In this document: piece by piece, positions 1-9,447 of the stretch
Layout: every line of letters starts with the position of its first letter
Position numbering within the stretch: position 1 is the stretch's first letter
Source: Flabesymbios commensalis
Lineage: Eukaryota; Annelida; Polychaeta; Terebellida; Flabelligeridae
Reading direction: 5' to 3'
Length of the DNA stretch: 64,000 nucleotides
Assembly (NCBI GenBank): GCA_964017125.1
Contig: CAXHKU010000897.1
Span: forward strand, 62,001 to 126,000
Made by a program: the position numbers and the translations under genes
Notes under the pieces: model-generated
Told to the model about the DNA's origin: nothing
The model's input: only the letters and a program-made list of their open reading frames with translations
Databases searched by the model: none

Positions 1-282
1 TATCCACCGACATGACGCCCTGAAGAATCAGACGTAAGGTAAGATCAGTCAGAGAAATAAATTGACAGAGCGAGACGGAAACATTTATCTTTATCGTCGA
101 CTTCTGGGGATAAATGTGTTTCATCGCAGCTTTCAGCACACCAATATGTTTCTATAGCAGCACATAAAGCTTATGTGCTAAATTACAGCATTGCTTGGTG
201 CTAATTTCATGTCGCGATAAAGCCAAAGACACTGACCCCACAAGGTGATGTCACGTGAATGTGTCCATGACCTCAGGAAGCT

Positions 283-305
283 GGGGGGGGGGGATTGGGG
301 AGGGG
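283..305 (+). repeat. Poly-G run, unit 1
   Basis: Eleven G residues followed by ATTGGGGAGGGGG. The same tract is at ~47,751 and ~49,909, next to SINE-A. Confidence 0.8.
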
Positions 306-343
306 GTATTTAAATTATGTAATTAGCGCTTTAAGGGGTTATC

Positions 344-494
344 GGTCCGGGCCACGATGGCTCATTCGTATCCACTGGGACATGGAACCTGGAGGTACCA
401 GGCTTGAATCCCAAACTGCTCAAAGGCATGGAGTGTACAGTGCTGCCTGTGGTACAGTGCACTATAAAGAACACTTGAAGTCATTCCAAATAAG
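344..494 (+). mobile_element. SINE-A, deleted, unit 1
   Basis: tRNA-headed SINE. The A-box region (ACGATGGCTCATTCG) and the 3' body remain. A deletion inside the B box (GGCTTGAATCCC joined to AAACTGCTC) removed ~60 bp compared with the unit 7 copy. Confidence 0.65.
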
Positions 495-974
495 AGTATG
501 GCATAGTCCCGGCTTCGGGGTTCCTTCTGTCGCGATATTGCCATGATTGTGCAAAAAGCGACGTAAAGCAATAGTCACTCCAAAGGCTCGTATATATCAG
601 ACCAAGTACGAAGTCAAGACTTGTTTCATATTAGCAAATCGTTTGCAGCGTTGGGCTAAAAATAAACCAGCATTGACTTAATATCTCCTGTTTCTATGAA
701 ACATGCAATATGTCGAGATGGATTGATTTTGAAATCGAGCAAGGGAGAGTAGTATCCAATTTTGGTGAGCTTTAGGGCGGTGTCCGGTCAACACTGTTTT
801 TTTTTCTCCTTTTTTCTGTTAAGGCGGGCACGTTCCTGGGATGGCATCTCAGCTCGTTTTTTCTCGACATCTTGACATGGAGGAGATGGTGCTGAGCTTC
901 TTTGGTGTAAATGCTTCTCCTGATGAATAGCCAACGGTTTTCAAAGGAAAACATAAACCCACATTCACAAGACA

Positions 975-1220
975 TTAACCCTTTAACCGCCAAATTATTC
1001 AATCTGAATTTTCACCCACTTGAAGTTGTGTCTCGCTGACGCGATCCACAACTTCAAGTGAGTGAAAATTATTCAGATTTGACAAAATGGAGGTCAACTG
1101 TTTTCATATATTGCTGATTGATGTCACATTTTATCTTAAACATGTTCAAAAGGCGGTACATAATGTACTAATAAAAAATGAAAACCCGAATATGTGCGGC
1201 ACAGGCGGGTAAATGGTCAA
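975..1220 (+). mobile_element. MITE-1 (TTAA type), unit 1
   Basis: 246 bp. The left end is TTAA-CCCTTTAACCGCC. The right end is its degraded complement, with TCAA for TTAA. An internal hairpin at ~1019-1062 pairs ACTTGAAGTTGTG with its complement around CTCGCTGACGCGATC. A TTAA target plus CCCTT ends is the piggyBac pattern. Confidence 0.75.
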
Positions 1221-1375
1221 ACCAGTGGTGTCTCAATGCCGGGCCTGATCACCGGCGATCTCACCCACTGCTGGTTTAATATTTGACCAGCGTCGCAGAC
1301 GGTGGGCCAACATTAAACCAACATTGGGTCAACATTTCGCGGGTCCTTAGATGCTATATGGCATGCTGGCCAATA

Positions 1376-1585
1376 CAGGTGGCTCATTTGTTTCAGTAGT
1401 GATGCATAACCTGGAGGAAAACGGGTTCGAATCTCGACCGTTTCGGATGTTTGTCATTGCGGTTCTGCATAGCTTTGCGCTGTATATACTGTAACAGTGC
1501 TCCAGATTGTTCAAATATCCGGAGTGTGCAGTACTGTCTATGGTATCGTGCAGTATAAAAAAACCTTGAAATCACTTTATAATAA
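1376..1585 (+). mobile_element. SINE-A2 (diverged relative), unit 1
   Basis: Aligns with SINE-A along its length: GGTGGCTCATTTG in the A-box region, GGTTCGAATCTC in the B box, CAGTGCTCCAGA, then GTGTGCAGTACTGTCTATGG and a GCAGTATAAAA tail. It is diverged enough to be an older subfamily. Confidence 0.65.
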
Positions 1586-1680
1586 TTATTGAACGGCATA
1601 TATTATAGTATGCAGCACTGCCCTGGTAACCTGACCCCTAGAACGCGTATCACAATCAGACTATTATATTCAATTCTGAA

Positions 1681-1929
1681 TATAACTCTTACAACGCTGA
1701 AATATTTATGCATAAACCATGGGATTACACAGAAGGGTCTCGTTTTCAATTTGAAATCTTCATAAATATCTTAGTTAGTTCATTTCGTATCATTTGAATA
1801 GGTGTAGTATGGGTTTATACGACCGGGCCATTATAAATATTTCAATTCTTTCAGTGCGGGGACTGAATATGACGTTTTCAGACGTCAGATTCTGACGTCT
1901 AAAGTCAATCCCTGCATTGCAAGGGTTAA
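1681..1929 (-). mobile_element. MITE-2, old inverted copy, unit 1
   Basis: Read on the minus strand it starts TTAACCCTTGCAATGCAGGG, then the GACGTC palindrome, CCCCGCACTGAAAGAAT, and an end at GCGTTGTAAGAG. It is clearly more diverged than the plus-strand copies. Confidence 0.65.
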
Positions 1930-2395
1930 GATTGTACCAGGTTTTCATGTTATCCTTTCAATCCCACGAATCACGATTATTAATCAATTAAAACACATTG
2001 AATTCACCTGAAAAGGAAACAAGAGCCTCGATCCACAAGAGAAGCTTCGATTACGTGACTTATAATTGTTTCAATATTATTGTTAATGAATTATGTTTAC
2101 ACTGATAGGAAGCTGCTACTTTTGTAAGGATTTGCAAAGCTGAACTCGTGCATGTCACTCTCGCTCTTGCTCACACTTACCAATGTGTGCACGTATTTCC
2201 GGACTAGAAATATTGAAGCATGACACGTGACCGGCAAGCTATAATACGAGGTTGCCAAAGCACCCTGAGATATTTCACCCCAGCCATTTGAACCCGGTGT
2301 ATGTTAGTAACGTGCAGTAGCCTTAATCAGTTAGGCTAAACTGTGGTAGTGCCCTATACATTGGAAATACACGTTTATTGTACGATTTAGACTCG

Positions 2396-2515
2396 TGATG
2401 AGACAGGATTCGAAATTCAAGCCCTGGTGATCTGAGGCCGAGGGCGATACCTCTAAGTTACGGAAGTTCCCAACAAGACTGAATCTTTACGAGTGAGCGA
2501 GGAAGAAAAGCTAGC
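2396..2515 (-). mobile_element. SINE-B monomer, unit 1
   Basis: On the minus strand: CACTCGTAAAGATTCAGTC, TCCGTAACTTAGAGGTATCG and GGGCTTGAATTTC, homologous to the second head of the dimer-like copies. Confidence 0.6.
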
Positions 2516-2689
2516 TGTAAGAGGATTATCATGAACAGAAAGCACCAGGTCACCCCCGGACATCTACCTCCATCACATCATTGATTGCTCCACCATAAGG
2601 TCTCACGACACAATTTAGTACTCTAAATACAGGTGACTCTGGGGGTTGTGGCCGACTGACATGCGATACACTGATCGCGGGATGCGACA

Positions 2690-3440
2690 AAAAGGAGATG
2701 TCCAGCCAAAATTGATTTAATGTTGGGCCAGTGTCGAGGTCGGTGGACCAGCATTGAACCAGTAGTGGGTCAATGTCTCGTGTTTGGGATTTCAGCAAAC
2801 ACTAGACATTGGTAGGATGACGGGTCAAAGTTAAAACAGCGTTACAAACAGTGACCCAGTATTGCTCCATGAGAATGGCTCCATCTTTCGTGGGTTTCCG
2901 GGCTGCGGCAATCTTTGGAACGGCCAGCGAGATACAATGTACTAGTAATAGCTTAGTGGTTGGCCTTCGCACCAGACATTAATCCCGGCATTTGTAAATT
3001 ACCTTTCTCAACAAAAGCGATGTTGAACCAATTGTGCATTAGTGTTGGTCCAGCGTCGCAGACTATGGACCAACATCAAAACACAATTGGCTGAGTTTCT
3101 CGTGTTTGCTGGATATACCTATGCAAAGAATGTGGTCTAACAAATTAATTGCAGGCCAAAGAATATGACATTCGTGCAGAATCCAACCAACCATGAAACG
3201 TAGACACGTGATTGGGTTAATGTTGGGCGAGCGTCGCAAATGGTGGGCCAACATTAAATAAACATTAGGTCAACGTCATACCCATATGATAGGCAAATAT
3301 CACCAAATGTTGTATCGTTATTCGCACACGGTCTACGACGCTGGCCCAACATAGAACCAAACATTAGCTCAATTACATGTAGGTCTAATGTTTATTGGAT
3401 GTTGGTTAGCATTGTTTGAGGCTGGGACAATGCTGTAATC
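2690..3440. repeat. GCGTCG-palindrome block, unit 1
   Basis: Holds at least five short inverted repeats of the form AATGTTGGGCCAGCGTCG...GTGGGCCAACATT (around 2715, 3040, 3215, 3330 and 3390), interspersed with AACACGAGA / TCTCGTGTTTGCTGG boxes. It looks like a degenerate nested MITE or satellite. Homologous blocks: 10,850-11,620; 18,710-19,470; 28,120-28,920; 35,270-36,030; 51,650-52,610; 61,430-62,210. Confidence 0.6.
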
Positions 3441-3469
3441 GCTGACCGCCCAGCACCAAGTAGATGTAA

Positions 3470-4345
3470 TACCAGTGTCTTCTGTTGTGCAAGACCATCG
3501 AGTGTAATGGCAGATCTTTGTAATGATGGTGGCAGGTGGTACAAACCCTTTCAGCGCGTAGACCGTCTTTAAACTTCAGAATCTGACGTCTATGTACGTC
3601 AGATTCTGACGTCTAAAGATGGTCCCCGCACTAAAAGAGTAAAATATTTATAATGGCCGCAGATCCATAACATATGAATTCAAATGAAGCGGAAAGAGCA
3701 ACAAAGATATTTGATGATGATTTCAGATTGATAAAACACCTTTGGTCTCCCGGGTAATACACAAATATTCCAGCGATTTGAGGGTTAAGGATCTGTGTAT
3801 AGGGTATCAGCAATAACCACTCGTCCAGAGGTAGTCCAGACCAAGGAGGTTATATGACCATATAAGCTCCTTAGTCTAGACATAGGCCTAGTCATAGTGC
3901 TAGCGTCTTCTGTTTTGCAGGATCATCGAGTTTAATAGCAGATTTTTGTGATGATGGTGGCAGGCGTCCAGAAGGACCTGTGTATAGGGTCGTGGTCCCA
4001 GCTATAACCATATAACCATTATAGTCCAGAAGCAGACATAGTGCCAGCGTCTTCTGTTGTGCAGGACCATCGAGTGTAATGGCAGATGATCTTTGTGATG
4101 ATGGTGTGAGGGAGAGAGGCGTCGTTAAGGACCTGTGTAAATGGTTGTGGTCTCAGCCGGGATTAACCATCATAGTCCAAAGGTAGTCTATATGTTATAC
4201 TGTGTCTTCTGCTCACCATCGAGCGTAATGGCAGATGATCTTTGTGATGATGGTGTGAAGAAGGACATGTATAAAGGATTGTGGTCTCAATAGGGGAAAA
4301 AACATGTTAACCATCATAGTCCAGAGGTAGTCTAGGCACTATATA
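3470..4345 (+). repeat. Minisatellite (144-148 bp period), unit 1
   Basis: Degenerate tandem copies, each with CATCGAGTGTAATGGCAGAT, TTTGTGATGATGG, a GTGGTCTCA box and ATAGTCCAGAGGTAGTC. The first copies (where MITE-2 has inserted) are more diverged than the last. Counterparts: 11,645-12,475; 19,480-20,320; 36,035-36,910. Confidence 0.75.
3542..3788 (+). mobile_element. MITE-2, unit 1
   Basis: Ends CCCTTTCAGCGCG and GCGATTTGAGGG-TTAA. The left target reads CAAA for TTAA. It contains a palindrome built from AGACGTCAGAATCTGACGTC in both orientations near the left end. Short ends plus TTAA again suggest a piggyBac-type MITE. Confidence 0.7.
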
Positions 4346-4349
4346 CCAT

Positions 4350-4990
4350 GAATGGTAGAATTTAAAATGATTTTTAATGTAAACATGAAACTCATTGATA
4401 TTTCAACCCAGTCAAAATATGTATTATGCATTTCTGACATTATGTGATTATGAAATATACATTGTATTATTTTCCAAATATTGTACAGATATTATCAAAA
4501 CAATATCTACAATATTTGAAATGGCAGCTTTTAGACAGTGATTATCCAGATCTGATCACTAAAAGTTTACATTTCTAGCTATTTTTAGGATTATCTAGAC
4601 GATGGCTACATAGTTGCTGTAAGACGTTATCTACACATTATATAAACATTATTCAGACATTAATTTCTAGACATTGCATGTGTCATTTTAACATCATCAG
4701 GACTATATATACATTACGTAGATATTATTTGTGATGATAATTAAAGACAAATCACGGTATTGGACAACACATTATTGCTGAATTTGTCTTTTTTCTTAGT
4801 CGTAAATAAAAGACATATATTTACACTTAAAAACATTAAATATAAAAATAGAATTTCCGAACTTGCGAATATAATTAAAATAAAATAATTAATCACACAT
4901 TAAAATATATGTAATGCTGGTTCAAGGTGTGAAATCTGAAAAAATAATAGGCAGCACACTAAATCGGGAATTACATGTCATAGCACACAA
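4350..4990. repeat. AT-rich hairpin block, unit 1
   Basis: No gene. It contains a 44 bp palindrome at 4475-4518 (CAAATATTGTACAGATATT and its near-complement), a wider inverted pair AAAGACAAAT/ATTTGTCTTT at ~4744-4794, and scattered ACATTA repeats. Counterparts: 12,480-13,110; 20,325-20,970; 36,915-37,560; 55,150-55,780; 63,640-64,000. Confidence 0.6.
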
Positions 4991-5033
4991 TGTGTGGTTC
5001 AACTCCCCATTGCCGTCAGCGAGACACAAACTG

Positions 5034-5243
5034 TCAACAAATCCTTCTTTCACAGTTTTTGCACTTGTTGTCCCTGCATGAATTTCTGTTGAAGTCTTTT
5101 ATCCAGCGGTGCTTGTTTTTATCGGCGCGTCTCGTTAGATAGCAGTTATTTGCAGAATTAAAAAGACTATAACGATCGTGGGAGCGGCGACTAATAAACA
5201 TGTAAATGCAGCGGAATGACGCTATAAACAAGTGGCGTCCCAT
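5034..5243 (-). pseudogene. RWIKD-motif fragment, unit 1
   Basis: Same DNA as 55,714-56,034. The frame matches down to HRWIKD and then shifts, ending after 69 codons. Unit 5 has the same state at 37,610-37,819. Confidence 0.25.
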
Positions 5244-5343
5244 GTTATGTGCGACAGGGTGGAGTGTACACTGTTACACTGTGGGGGACATAAAAGAGTG
5301 AAGCCTACACTGTTACCACTGTGGGGGACTGCTTTCTATCAGA

Positions 5344-5359
5344 CACTGCCATCTGGTGG
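5344..5359 (-). promoter_or_regulatory. CTCF-like motif, unit 1
   Basis: Minus strand CCACCAGATGGCAGTG fits the CTCF core consensus CCASYAGRKGGCRS at every position. Inference only; a chance match is possible. Confidence 0.3.
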
Positions 5360-5836
5360 TGCTTACATGCACTAACCTCATCTTCACTGATGTCACAGAC
5401 TTTTAAAAGAAGAGTTTTTAAAACAGTTTTCTGCTAATCCATCCTGTGCTTTCAACATAAACATGAATATTATTGTAGGCAAGTTATCAGAGAATAAATG
5501 AAATGAATGAATGGAATTTTAAAGGGTCTGAATATGTTGACATGTCAATTATGAAAAATATATCTAGCTTTCTGATCTTAATTAAAATTATTTAAAAAAT
5601 CATTACAAAAATTAAAAACACTGAAAAAAGATAAAACTATTTGTATTTCCATATTCGTATACTACCATGTAAACAAAAGTATGTGCAGTACATGTATACA
5701 ACATTTTATAGCACAAATACCCTCAGTCCCAGACAATGGAATCCAGGGTACTTCAAAAGACACCGACGTAAATTGGTGTGTGAAAGTGAGAGATTGGAAG
5801 ATTCCCCTGCAGCACCGTCTGTCTGGGCCGACGGTA

Positions 5837-6693
5837 TTAATGCTGTGCTAGCGTTCGTTGTCTGGATTTTGATTTATGTTCAAGATATGCATTAAGGTTT
5901 AAAATATTTTCATTCATTTCCGGTTTGTCCCAGCGCAGAGGTAAACCGGCAACATAAATCTGGGCTTCACGGTTCAGAGACAACGCCTGGTCTAGTAGAT
6001 TGTCATATGAAATAATAGTCTTCCCAAGTGTACTATTGGCCAAATCATTTGTTCCACAAATAAAACTATTTTATCACTGTCATTGTATCCGTCGTTAATT
6101 CCTAGATCATTACTAATTCTGTTGATTGTATCACCACGTTTGACATAAGAGCAGGTTTTCCTAGTCCTGTTTTTCATTCTACGTCCTATGCCGGCTCCGA
6201 GAGATCTGCTGAATAAAGTGGTTTTACCTTGTGTTTTATCACCTTCATCCTTCGCTTTCGATGCTTTAGTATGATCCAATGTAGGCCTAGGAGTTGCTGA
6301 TTTTCTCAAATTTGCGACTTCGGTTTTAGGCCTAGTGGTTACGGCGTTATCAGTCAGTACAGGAGTAGATGGTGTAGTAGGCCTACAGGATTGCGGCTGG
6401 TTTGTTTTTGTCGGTTTCTTTCTAGGTTTCTTGCCTTTCGTTGTGGCGGAATGTTTTTTGTATAATACTGTTGTGAAAGTCGCGGAATTATCAGTATCCC
6501 CAGCATTGTCATTTACTGTTGTTTCATCATCAGACTTATTCCGTTGATTTAATCTGTTTGACAACCAAGAAATTTCATGTCTTAATCTATTTTTTTCTTC
6601 TAAATGACTCTGTGGTTTCGTAATTTCTTTTTTCTTCATTTTTAGTTCCTGTGTAGAGTTCTTACTGGCTCCCTTATGACTGTGGATACGCAT
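5837..6693 (-). pseudogene. SGNH-hydrolase-like ORF, copy in unit 1
   Basis: Begins with ATG (MRIHSHKGASKNS) two codons after the stop of the coiled-coil ORF. Order: a Lys/Glu-rich coiled segment (LEEKNRLRHEISWLSNRLNQ), a basic Thr/Pro/Lys linker (KGKKPRKKPTKT), then an SGNH-like fold with KRGDTINRISNDLGINDG, the block III-like GTNDL, and IYVAGLPLRW followed by NENILNLNAYL. This arrangement is typical of esterase-type ORF1 proteins of CR1/L2-like LINEs. The GDS block appears as GAG, and no DxxH block is visible, so catalysis is doubtful. This copy is frameshifted at GTNDL. It also has a 10 bp deletion near its end, shared with unit 5. Confidence 0.5.
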
Positions 6694-6699
6694 GTTGCT

Positions 6700-7002
6700 T
6701 TATTTCAGTTTATATTTAAGATATTCTTTCTCGTTGTTCGATTTTTCCAATCCAGCTTGATTTTCGCGTAATTGTCTGATAAGATGTTCTATATTTTCAA
6801 GTTGTGACGGGCATGATTTTTGTTGTTCGTCGCTAGCAGCACTGATAGGGCTCGTAACAGTGGCGACACTACTACTATCTAAATTTACCACAACTGGTTC
6901 ACTAGAGCTTAAAGTGTCCTCATCGTTTTGCAGCTCGACTTGGTTCTCCTCTAGCTGTTTAATGATTTCCTGTTGACTTGTATCTGACGTCAGATTGTTC
7001 AC
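6700..7002 (-). CDS. Coiled-coil ORF, copy in unit 1
   Basis: Open frame of 100 codons. It is rich in Glu, Gln, Asn and Ser, with two heptad-like stretches: QQEIIKQLEENQVELQNDED near the N-terminus and LENIEHLIRQLRENQAGLEK near the C-terminus. A Ser/Thr/Val linker separates them. The first codon of the tidy ORF is GTG. The frame stays open about 35 codons further upstream with no ATG, so the true start is unknown and could lie on another exon. It ends in TAA. Two codons later, in the same frame, an ATG opens the SGNH-like ORF. This resembles the coiled-coil part of LINE ORF1 proteins. The family is not recognised from sequence alone, and expression is unknown. Confidence 0.45.
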   Translation of the reverse strand: MNNLTSDTSQQEIIKQLEENQVELQNDEDTLSSSEPVVVNLDSSSVATVTSPISAASDEQQKSCPSQLENIEHLIRQLRENQAGLEKSNNEKEYLKYKLK

Positions 7003-7062
7003 ATATATATAGCGGTTGACATGACGCTTTAAGGTGATAAAATAACGTTTTTTACCCTTTTT

Positions 7063-7200
7063 GTGCCAGGGTGACCTTGTCTCACGTGAATGATGTAGTC
7101 ATGTGGTGAGTCAGATGGAAGAGGTCATGACATGACCCGGTGACCTAGGGACATGACCCGGTGACTTGGTGACCTGGTGACTGGTCTTGTGGTCATACGA
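7063..7200. repeat. GGTGACC-rich block, unit 1
   Basis: Short degenerate tandem of GACCCGGTGACCTAGGGACAT-like pieces with many GGTGAC/AGGTCA half sites. A second cluster lies at 7640-7740 with TGACCT-C-AGGTCA. Counterparts: 15,200-15,320; 39,640-39,780; 45,840-45,970; 57,880-58,010. Confidence 0.6.
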
Positions 7201-7281
7201 CACGACATTTTAGTGACAGAGGGCAGAGTCTCCAGCAGACTAACCCAGCAAACAGACACCGTCTGCGATGCTGGCCACGAT

Positions 7282-7619
7282 TTAACCCTTGTGCTGCTGA
7301 ATACATTATCGTTTGTTACTAGTTTTCATTCATTTGAAGCTGGAATCGCTAACGCAAATTCCAGCTTCAAATGACGAAAAATATCACTATACTGTATTAT
7401 CGTTTATTACTATTTTTCGTCATTTAAAGCTGGAATTGCTGACGCAAATTCCAGCTTCAAATGACGAAAAATATTACTATTTATGAGAAATAGAGAGATA
7501 CAAAATATATATTTGATTAGGTGAGCATCTATCTATGTATTTATGGACTTCAGTGGTATTTTATTCAGTCTACAACTTGTTAAAAACTATATGTAAGGCT
7601 CAAGCAGCACAATGGTTAA
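7282..7619 (+). mobile_element. MITE-3, unit 1
   Basis: 338 bp. Ends TTAA-CCCTTGTGCTGCTGAA and TCAAGCAGCACAATGG-TTAA are inverted repeats. It has two internal hairpins, each pairing TTTGAAGCTGGAATT with its complement around GCTGACGCAA or CGCTAACGCAA, separated by ~75 bp. This is the third TTAA family. Confidence 0.75.
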
Positions 7620-7824
7620 AGCAGCACGGCCCCGTGTTTGCTGGGAGGAAGTGACCTGGTGACCTCAGGTCACGACCTTCAGCACTGTCCTGTGTTTGCT
7701 GGGAGGGAGTGACCTGGTGACCTCAGGTCACGACCTTCCGTCTTATTTCAGAGACAGGGGGCAGGATAAGGAGTGAAGTCGGGAGGTGGCTCCTCCCCTG
7801 ACACCCGCCGTCAGATGGGATGAA

Positions 7825-7893
7825 GGGGTCAGGGGTCAGGGGGAGAGGGTGATGCTGTCCAGGTCAGGGCTCGTCTCTGGGGAGGGAGGGGGG
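7825..7893 (+). other. G-quadruplex-prone tract, unit 1
   Basis: Four G-runs spaced by three bases (GGGGTCAGGGGTCAGGGGG, then AGAGGG) and a second tract GGGGAGGGAGGGGGG. Counterparts at 15,896-15,920, 40,331-40,355, 46,601-46,631, 48,727-48,757 and, weaker, 58,567-58,628. Confidence 0.6.
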
Positions 7894-8120
7894 CATATTT
7901 GACTTTGAACGAGGAAACCAAGCAGTAACCTGGTAACCCTGGCGACGTAGGCGCAGAGAGGGTTTCACGACAGTGGAAAACATACAACAAAGTAGTTATT
8001 ATTTATCACCAGCTTCATTTGCCTAGGGTTTTCCTTCAATATTTTCTTCGTACATGCAATTTTTTTTTGCATTACCTTTACTCGTGTTTTACTCTTACTC
8101 GTTTATGTATCAATGTATTC

Positions 8121-8222
8121 CCGTTCGTTCGTTCGTTTTCTCGCTCGCTCGTTCGTTCGTTCGTTCGTTACTTCCTTCGTTAGCTAGTCAGTCAGTCAGT
8201 CAGTCAGTCAGTCGTCAGTCAG
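8121..8222 (+). repeat. CGTT and GTCA microsatellites, unit 1
   Basis: (CGTT)n then (GTCA)n. Frames across them give only Arg-Ser-Phe-Val or Ser-Val-Ser-Gln repeats and are not genes. Confidence 0.95.
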
Positions 8223-8234
8223 GGTTAATGCCAC

Positions 8235-8296
8235 TCATTCGCAACGAGAGAAAGTTCCGTGACCGAGAGGTAACGTGCTCGACCTCAGAGACATTA
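8235..8296 (+). mobile_element. SINE-B head fragment, unit 1
   Basis: TTCCGTGACCGAGAGGTAACG and GTGCTCGACCTC directly after the GTCA microsatellite. The B box is lost. The same fragment occurs at ~16,343, 40,741, 46,846, 49,003 and 59,152. Confidence 0.5.
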
Positions 8297-9447
8297 TATA
8301 AATTCGTTTATATGTTTATGTCAACACAAATTGAATTTTTTTTTAGCCCAGTATTTAAATACACATTATATTTATCACAAAAGTTAATTATTAGGACACC
8401 TGAATAAAAATATGCTTGATATATTCTCCGAGAATTACCTTTTTTATTTTAGCATACGGGTGAATTAATGACAGTGGTGACAGAAATGGACAATAAAATG
8501 GACAATAACAAATTACCTTCATACATTATTTTATCTAAAATATATAAAACATCTGTTTTGTTAGATGTAGAGTAGTAGGTCATATAGTTTAATTTATGAA
8601 ATGTCTATCTTTTATAAAGTGACACATTTTTCGTCATTTAAAGCTGGCACTTTCACATGAACGAAGACACTGCTACCCTGCAAACGCTTAAACTTGACAA
8701 TGTTGGCACAATGTTGGCCCACCGTCTAAGCCGCTGGTCCACTATCACACCAACGCTAGGTGAACGGCTCCTGTTGGCTGACTGGACAGGGTTACCAGGG
8801 AGCAGTTAATAACAGGTTTCCAGTTTATTCATCGACATCACGCCCTGCAGAATCCGACGTAATGTAAGATCAGTCAGAGAAATAAATTTAGAGGACGAGA
8901 CGGAAACATTTATCTTTATCATCCACTTCTGGGGATGGATGTGTTTCGTCGCTTGTCTCAGCACACCAATCTGTTTCTATAGCAACACATAAAGCTGATA
9001 TGATAAATTTAATTTATTTAATTTAGCGCTAAAGGGGATCATTTCTCCAATGGTCCATATATATCAGACCAAGAATGAGACAGGAAGTCAAGGCTTGTTT
9101 AATATTAGCAAATCGTCTGCAACGTTGAGTCAGCATTAATCCAACATTGACTTAACATCTTATCTTTCTATGGAACATGCAATATGTCGGGTTGGATTGA
9201 TTTTGAAATCGACCAAGGGAGAGTAATTGCCAATTTTGGTGAGCTTTAGGGAGGTGTCTGGTCAAGACTGTTTTTCCTCTCCTTTTTTCTGTTAAGGCGG
9301 GCACGTTCCTGGGGTAGCATCTCAGCTCGTTTTTTCTGGACATCTTGGCATGGAGGAGATGTTGCTGAGCTTCTTTGGTGTAAATGCTTCTCCTGATGTA
9401 TAGCCACCGGTTTTCAAAGGAAGGCATAAACCCACATTCACAAGACG

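Larger units (their letters stand above)
1..8825 (+). repeat. Array unit 1 (reference unit)
   Basis: First copy of the compound repeat. Blocks in order: opening block 1-340, SINE-A 344-494, B block ~700-975, MITE-1 975-1220, GCGTCG palindrome ~1280-1350, SINE-A2 ~1376-1585, inverted MITE-2 1681-1929, spacer ~1930-2390, SINE-B (minus) ~2396-2515, palindrome block 2690-3440, MITE-2 3542-3788, minisatellite 3470-4345, AT-rich block 4350-4990, a block with a CTCF-like motif ~4990-5640, SGNH ORF 5837-6693, coiled-coil ORF 6700-7002, GGTGACC block, MITE-3 7282-7619, G-rich block 7740-7900, microsatellites 8121-8222, SINE-B head, and a tail to 8825. The opening sequence recurs at 8826. From about 1930 to 7500 it is almost identical to unit 5 (offset ~32,570). 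Positions 1-1000 look more like units 7 and 8. Confidence 0.9.

Noticed and set aside
5641-5895. Plus-strand frame opposite the SGNH-like ORF
   Set aside because: It is the shadow of the minus-strand ORF and its flank, recurring only because the DNA is repeated.
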